A DNA stretch of 10,484 nt from an uncultured Alistipes sp. (GTDB taxonomy: Bacteria; Bacteroidota; Bacteroidia; Bacteroidales; Rikenellaceae). The notes beneath the pieces were generated by a model. The model was not told where the DNA came from and did no database searches. It saw nothing but the letters and a program-made list of their open reading frames with translations. The translations under genes were made by a program, and so were the position numbers. Position 1 is the first letter of the stretch. Each line of letters opens with the position of its first letter. Below are positions 7,779 through 10,484 of the stretch, piece after piece. The DNA is taken from NCBI GenBank assembly GCA_949840605.1, contig CATKXN010000099.1, positions 1 through 10,484 of the forward strand, given 5' to 3'.

Positions 7779-8960
7779 TCAACCGTCGTCGCGGTCGATG
7801 CTGAGTATGATTTTCCCGTCCTCCACGGCGGTGCGTATCTGGTTGGTGCGCGCCAGCAGACGGGCCATCTCGGCGAAGGTTTCGTACCGCTTCACGACGC
7901 CCGTATAGCGGACCTCGTCGGCTTCGGCGCCGCGCGGGACGATCTCCACGCCGTACCAGCGCGAGAGTTTGCGGCAGATCGAGGCGAGCGTCTCCTCGTT
8001 GAACGTGAACAGACCCCGGGTCCAGGCGGCGTAATCTTCGGCGGCCACCGGGCGAATGTCGAAAACTGCTCCTTCGCGCCCCACGCGGGCCTGCTGTCCC
8101 GGTTCGAGCATCGTGTGCCGGCGTCCGCTGCGGACCTCGACGCTGCCTCTTATGAGCGTGGTCTCGATGGCGACCTCGTCGGCGTAGGCCGAGAGGTTGA
8201 ACGCCGTGCCGTAGACGCTCACGGTCACCGTGTCGGCGTGTACCACGAACCGCCGCGCCGCGTCGTGCGCTACGTCGAAGTAGGCTTCGCCCGTGATCGT
8301 CACTTCGCGGGGCCCGTCGCCGAAGCGGACCGGGAAGACGAGGCTCGACCCGGAGTTGAGCCATACCTGCGTGCCGTCCGAGAGACGTAACGAAAACTCT
8401 TTGCCGCGCGGTACGGTGATGGTGTTCATCACCGGAAGCTCTTCTTCGGCCTCCTCCCGGTGATAGGCGAGTGCCTCGTCGGCTATTTCGATGCGCGTGC
8501 CGTCCTGTTCGATCAGCATTCGCCGGCCGCCCTCTTCGAGCGCGACGTTTTCGCCCGACGAGAGTGTCAGTACGGCGCCCCGTGCGCCGGGCGCCACCTG
8601 CTCGATATAAGCCTGCTGTGCGAGTTTCCCGGCCCGGCGGTCGAGAAACAGCCAGCTTCCGCCTGCGAGCAGTGCGATCGCCGCCGCGGCCGCCGCGTAT
8701 TTTCGCACCTCGGCCGCCGCCGTGCGTACACGGCGTCTGCGGGCTGCCCTGCGGATGTTGTGCCACACGCGCTGTTCGTCGTAGCCGTAGAGGCGGCCCA
8801 GCAGCGGGAGATTTTCTTCCGCTTCCTTCAGCAGTTCGTTCAGCTGCCGGTTTTGCGGCGAACGGTCGAGCCACTCGCGGAGGATGGCCAGTTCCTCTTC
8901 GGTAGCCGTCCCTTCGAGACGGGCTTTGAGGATATTTTTGATCTGTTGTTCGAAACTCAT
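7779..8960 (-). CDS. FecR-family anti-sigma factor
   Basis: A membrane-bound regulator of 393 residues, started at the ATG at 8960 because MSFEQQIKNILKARLEG begins the typical cytoplasmic anti-sigma helix region; the 29 extra residues available upstream (to 9047) look non-coding. Residues 1-87 are the cytoplasmic sigma-binding part, rich in charged helices and ending in a basic patch (RRAARRRR, 70-77). One transmembrane segment spans about 88-106. The periplasmic FecR domain lies at about 179-275, with TVPRGKEFSLRLSDGTQVWL (182-201), ITGEAYFDV (222-230) and YGTAFNLSAY (250-259). A DUF4974-like C-terminal domain (about 317-388, FTFNEETLASICRKLSRWYG) is the part expected to contact the STN domain of the SusC protein encoded 62 bases downstream. 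The partner sigma factor is encoded 238 bases upstream, an unusually large gap for such a pair. Confidence 0.93.
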   Translation of the reverse strand: MSFEQQIKNILKARLEGTATEEELAILREWLDRSPQNRQLNELLKEAEENLPLLGRLYGYDEQRVWHNIRRAARRRRVRTAAAEVRKYAAAAAAIALLAGGSWLFLDRRAGKLAQQAYIEQVAPGARGAVLTLSSGENVALEEGGRRMLIEQDGTRIEIADEALAYHREEAEEELPVMNTITVPRGKEFSLRLSDGTQVWLNSGSSLVFPVRFGDGPREVTITGEAYFDVAHDAARRFVVHADTVTVSVYGTAFNLSAYADEVAIETTLIRGSVEVRSGRRHTMLEPGQQARVGREGAVFDIRPVAAEDYAAWTRGLFTFNEETLASICRKLSRWYGVEIVPRGAEADEVRYTGVVKRYETFAEMARLLARTNQIRTAVEDGKIILSIDRDDG

Positions 8961-9035
8961 GTCGTTTTTTCGTGTTTCAGGTGGATTCGGAGCGGTCGGG
9001 AACGATCGGTTCCTATGGAATAGACTGAAAATAGG

Positions 9036-9064
9036 GATGCCGGACATACAATGCCGGCGTTTTT
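9036..9064 (+). other. Hairpin with T-tract in the sigma-FecR gap
   Basis: GCCGG (9039-9043) can pair with CCGGC (9054-9058) around a 10-base loop. On the plus strand the stem extends by one G-U and one A-U pair and is followed by five T (9060-9064), the form of a weak intrinsic terminator. No plus-strand gene precedes it, so it could only stop antisense transcripts. On the minus strand it is followed by CCCTATTTTC, a poorer terminator. Function uncertain. Confidence 0.35.
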
Positions 9065-9083
9065 CGGTGAAAAAAATATGGAT

Positions 9084-9102
9084 AGGTTACGGATCGTAAC
9101 CT
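9084..9102. promoter_or_regulatory. Perfect 8-bp inverted repeat, candidate operator or hairpin
   Basis: AGGTTACG (9084-9091) and CGTAACCT (9095-9102) are perfect reverse complements separated by three bases. The element sits 124 bases upstream of the fecR start codon, in the otherwise featureless gap after the sigma gene. On the minus strand it is followed by a near match to a -7 box (TATTTTTT, 9078-9071, last G replaced by T), but no TTTG box is found at the right distance. It could be a protein-binding site or an mRNA hairpin; the sequence alone does not decide. Confidence 0.4.
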
Positions 9103-9198
9103 GGGGACGGGCGCCGTATTTCTGTCTTTCGGTGCGGACGGGTGAATCGCAACGGATTCGCAGTCGGCTTCGGAATACGATTTTCGGGATCGCCGGCC

Positions 9199-9717
9199 TT
9201 AAAGGAGGGAGAAGAGGAACATCGACATCTTGCGCAGGGTCTTGAACGAGCGCGACATGTGGGTTTTCACGGTATGAAGCGAGAGCGAAAGCAGACGGGC
9301 CGTCTCCACATAGCTTTTGTGTTCGATGCAGATCATCTTGAAGATGCGGCGGCCTTGTTCGGGCAGCGCCTCGATGCGGCGGTACAGGCCGGCAACCTGC
9401 TCGATCAAGGCCTGTTCCTCGGCCGGATTGCTCTCTTCGGCGGCCAGGCGCACCGTCTCCGCCGAGTTGATGTCGTAGAAGCGATTTTTCATCCGGGCGT
9501 GCAGGCGGTCGAGGGCCGCATTGCGCACGCAGCGGTAAAGATAGCTTTCCTTCTGGCGGATCTGACTGAAATCGGCGTCGAGCAGCGAGATGAAAACCTC
9601 CTGAACGATGTCCTCGGCCTCGTGGGCCGATCCGACGATCCGTTCCGCATAGAGCGTCGCCAGCCGGAAATGCTGGCGGAACAAGGTCTCGTATTCGGAC
9701 ATGATTACGGTTTTCAT
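9199..9717 (-). CDS. ECF (sigma-70 family) RNA polymerase sigma factor
   Basis: A 172-residue sigma factor from the ATG at 9717 (MKTVIMSEYETLFRQHF); an in-frame ATG at 9702 (MSEYETLF) is an alternative. The longest possible start at 9798 is rejected because it lies upstream of the gene's own promoter boxes (9754-9785) and its extra residues do not look like sigma sequence. Region 2 covers about 12-78, with AEDIVQEVFISLL (34-46) as the core-binding helix and YLYRCVRNAALDRL (59-72). Region 4 covers about 107-163 with a helix-turn-helix in ETARLLSLSLHTVKTHMSRS (138-157). Length and layout fit Bacteroidota ECF factors paired with FecR proteins. It would direct RNA polymerase to the transporter operon when released by the FecR protein encoded next. 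No recognisable ECF target promoter was identified before susC. Confidence 0.94.
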   Translation of the reverse strand: MKTVIMSEYETLFRQHFRLATLYAERIVGSAHEAEDIVQEVFISLLDADFSQIRQKESYLYRCVRNAALDRLHARMKNRFYDINSAETVRLAAEESNPAEEQALIEQVAGLYRRIEALPEQGRRIFKMICIEHKSYVETARLLSLSLHTVKTHMSRSFKTLRKMSMFLFSLL

Positions 9718-9753
9718 CGGGTCTTTACCGCTGACGCATACAGTATTCTGTTG

Positions 9754-9785
9754 CAAAAATAGGCGCTTCGGACGAATAATGCAAA
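9754..9785 (-). promoter_or_regulatory. Bacteroidota housekeeping-type promoter of the ECF sigma gene
   Basis: On the minus strand TTTG (9785-9782) is followed after 20 bases by TATTTTTG (9761-9754), complete matches to the -33 and -7 boxes of the primary sigma factor in Bacteroidota. Transcription would start near 9747, leaving a leader of about 30 bases before the ATG at 9717. This supports that start codon and suggests the sigma gene has basal expression independent of its own product. Confidence 0.8.
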
Positions 9786-9814
9786 CGATTTGTAACATTA
9801 TTTCGCCCGAAGCG
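9754..9814 (-). terminator. Long hairpin with T-rich tail after hisIE, probable terminator overlapping the sigma promoter
   Basis: On the minus strand the arm 9814-9796 pairs with 9781-9764 over 18 positions, with one bulged A and one G-U pair; inside it CAAA (9792-9789 read on minus) pairs with TTTG (9785-9782) around a three-base loop, after a three-base bulge. The stem is followed, two bases later, by TATTTTTG. The single mismatched position is a G-U pair only in minus-strand RNA, which favours a role in a transcript coming from hisIE, whose stop codon is 33 bases upstream. Confidence 0.6.
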
Positions 9815-9836
9815 TTCGTTTCGGCGTGAAAACGCT
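9811..9836 (-). repeat. Small inverted repeat just after hisIE
   Basis: AGCGTT (9811-9816) and AACGCT (9831-9836) are perfect reverse complements, 14 bases apart. The repeat shares four bases (9811-9814) with the base of the larger hairpin, so the two structures compete slightly. There is no T-tract behind it. It may simply be part of the hisIE 3' end. Confidence 0.4.
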
Positions 9837-9847
9837 CTGTGGGATGC

Positions 9848-10468
9848 TCAGGAGTGGCGGCGTGCCAGTTCCGTTTCGAGGTCGGCGATCGAGCAGCCCG
9901 TAGCCTCGAGCAGCACGAGCAGGTGGTAGATAAGGTCCGAAGCCTCGTAGATCATTGCCTCGCGGTTCTGGGCCACCGCCTCGATGACGGTCTCCACGGC
10001 CTCTTCGCCGACCTTCTGCGCGATCTTGTTCACGCCCCGGTTGAAGAGCTTCGTGGTGTAGGAGCCGTCGGGCATCTCGGCGTGGCGGCCCTGGATGACG
10101 CTCTGCAGGTAGCGGATGAAGCCTTCGGTTTCGGGAACGGCATCCCCGAAGCAGGTTTTCGATCCGGTGTGGCAGGTCGGGCCGTGGGGAATGACACGCA
10201 CGAGAAGCGTGTCGTTGTCGCAGTCGGCGGCGACGGATACGATGTCGAGCCAGTTGCCGCTGGTCTCGCCTTTGGTCCAGAGGCACTGGCGCGAACGGCT
10301 GTAAAAGGTGACGCGCCCTTCGGCGAGGCTCTTGTCATAGGCCTCTTCGTTCATATAGCCCAGCATGAGCACCTGCAGGGTCCGGGCGTCCTGGATGACG
10401 GCGGGGACGAGCCCGCCGGGGAGTTTCGCGGCGTCGAGCGCCGAGAACGGTTTTGCTTCGATTTTCAT
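9848..10468 (-). CDS. hisIE: Bifunctional phosphoribosyl-AMP cyclohydrolase / phosphoribosyl-ATP pyrophosphatase
   Basis: A 206-residue cytoplasmic enzyme of histidine biosynthesis catalysing steps two and three: hydrolysis of phosphoribosyl-ATP to phosphoribosyl-AMP (HisE part), then opening of the adenine ring (HisI part). The HisI domain (about 1-110) shows LMLGYMNEEA (34-43), TFYSRSRQCLWTKGETSGNW (54-73) and DCDND (82-86) with PHGPTCHTG (94-102). The metal-binding cysteines Cys83, Cys99 and Cys106 keep the 16- and 7-residue spacing known from characterised HisI. The HisE domain (about 115-206) shows SYTTKLFNRGVNKIAQKVGEEAVET (136-160 region) and EASDLIYHLLVLL (175-187). Length is normal for the fusion. 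The start at 10468 is the first Met and gives the usual short N-terminus. It is most likely the end of a his operon lying beyond the window, unrelated to the transporter genes. Confidence 0.97.
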   Translation of the reverse strand: MKIEAKPFSALDAAKLPGGLVPAVIQDARTLQVLMLGYMNEEAYDKSLAEGRVTFYSRSRQCLWTKGETSGNWLDIVSVAADCDNDTLLVRVIPHGPTCHTGSKTCFGDAVPETEGFIRYLQSVIQGRHAEMPDGSYTTKLFNRGVNKIAQKVGEEAVETVIEAVAQNREAMIYEASDLIYHLLVLLEATGCSIADLETELARRHS

Positions 10469-10484
10469 AGCGTTTTTTATAATC

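Noticed and set aside
7729..8874. A 381-codon minus-strand frame overlapping fecR
   Set aside because: It runs in another frame of the same strand as fecR and is almost entirely Arg, Gly, Ala and Pro, while the fecR frame carries a transmembrane helix and complete FecR and DUF4974-like domains.
8961..9047. N-terminal extension of the FecR protein by 29 residues
   Set aside because: The added Phe, Pro and Arg-rich segment is unlike FecR N-termini, and the ATG at 8960 gives the usual cytoplasmic start.
9718..9798. N-terminal extension of the sigma factor to the ATG at 9798
   Set aside because: That start lies upstream of the promoter boxes at 9754-9785, inside the hairpin, and the added residues do not resemble sigma region 2.
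1..10484. tRNA, rRNA, CRISPR repeats, insertion sequences or attachment sites
   Set aside because: No cloverleaf with CCA-like end, no regularly spaced repeats, and no transposase or integrase frame was seen on either strand.

Overview
The window is GC-rich, and every gene I accept lies on the minus strand, so biological order runs from the high coordinate to the low one. It looks like a commensal member of the Bacteroidota. A SusC/SusD outer-membrane pair, lipoproteins with acidic residues after the lipobox cysteine, starts without clear Shine-Dalgarno sequences, and promoters of the TTTG / TAnnTTTG type all point that way. The high GC together with these families suggests an Alistipes-like (Rikenellaceae) genome, but that genus guess is inference.

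Layout, in the direction of transcription: (1) 10468-9848, hisIE, the bifunctional histidine enzyme, probably the end of a his operon that continues outside the window. (2) 9814-9754, a compact junction in which a long hairpin followed by a T-rich stretch (likely hisIE terminator) overlaps a near-consensus Bacteroidota promoter for the next gene. (3) 9717-9199, an ECF sigma factor. (4) 9198-8961, a 238-base gap with a perfect 8-bp inverted repeat and a second hairpin. (5) 8960-7779, a FecR-type anti-sigma factor. (6) 7716-4318, a SusC-type TonB-dependent transporter with an N-terminal STN signalling domain. (7) 4301-2757, its SusD partner. (8) 2740-1934 and 1921-335, two further lipoproteins resembling the DUF4843 and PKD-like (PKD_2) families. 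(9) 312-275, a strong intrinsic terminator. (10) 221-214, a promoter for a gene cut by the window edge (127-1), which begins like a DUF1080 / 3-keto-disaccharide hydrolase lipoprotein.

How the parts would work together: SusC and SusD form the nutrient-uptake complex. The two small-gap downstream lipoproteins are probably surface accessory or capture proteins of the same complex. The STN domain of SusC, the periplasmic end of FecR and the ECF sigma factor match the known trans-envelope signalling circuit in which substrate binding at the outer membrane releases the sigma factor to switch on the transporter operon. No degradative enzyme is encoded within the operon, so the substrate cannot be read from this window.

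The least ordinary sequence-level signals are the fused terminator/promoter before the sigma gene, a nine-base G tract inside the susC reading frame in the linker between the signalling domain and the rest of the protein (a possible phase-variation site), and the inverted repeats in the sigma-FecR gap. The genes themselves belong to recognisable families; I found no clearly new multi-gene system.
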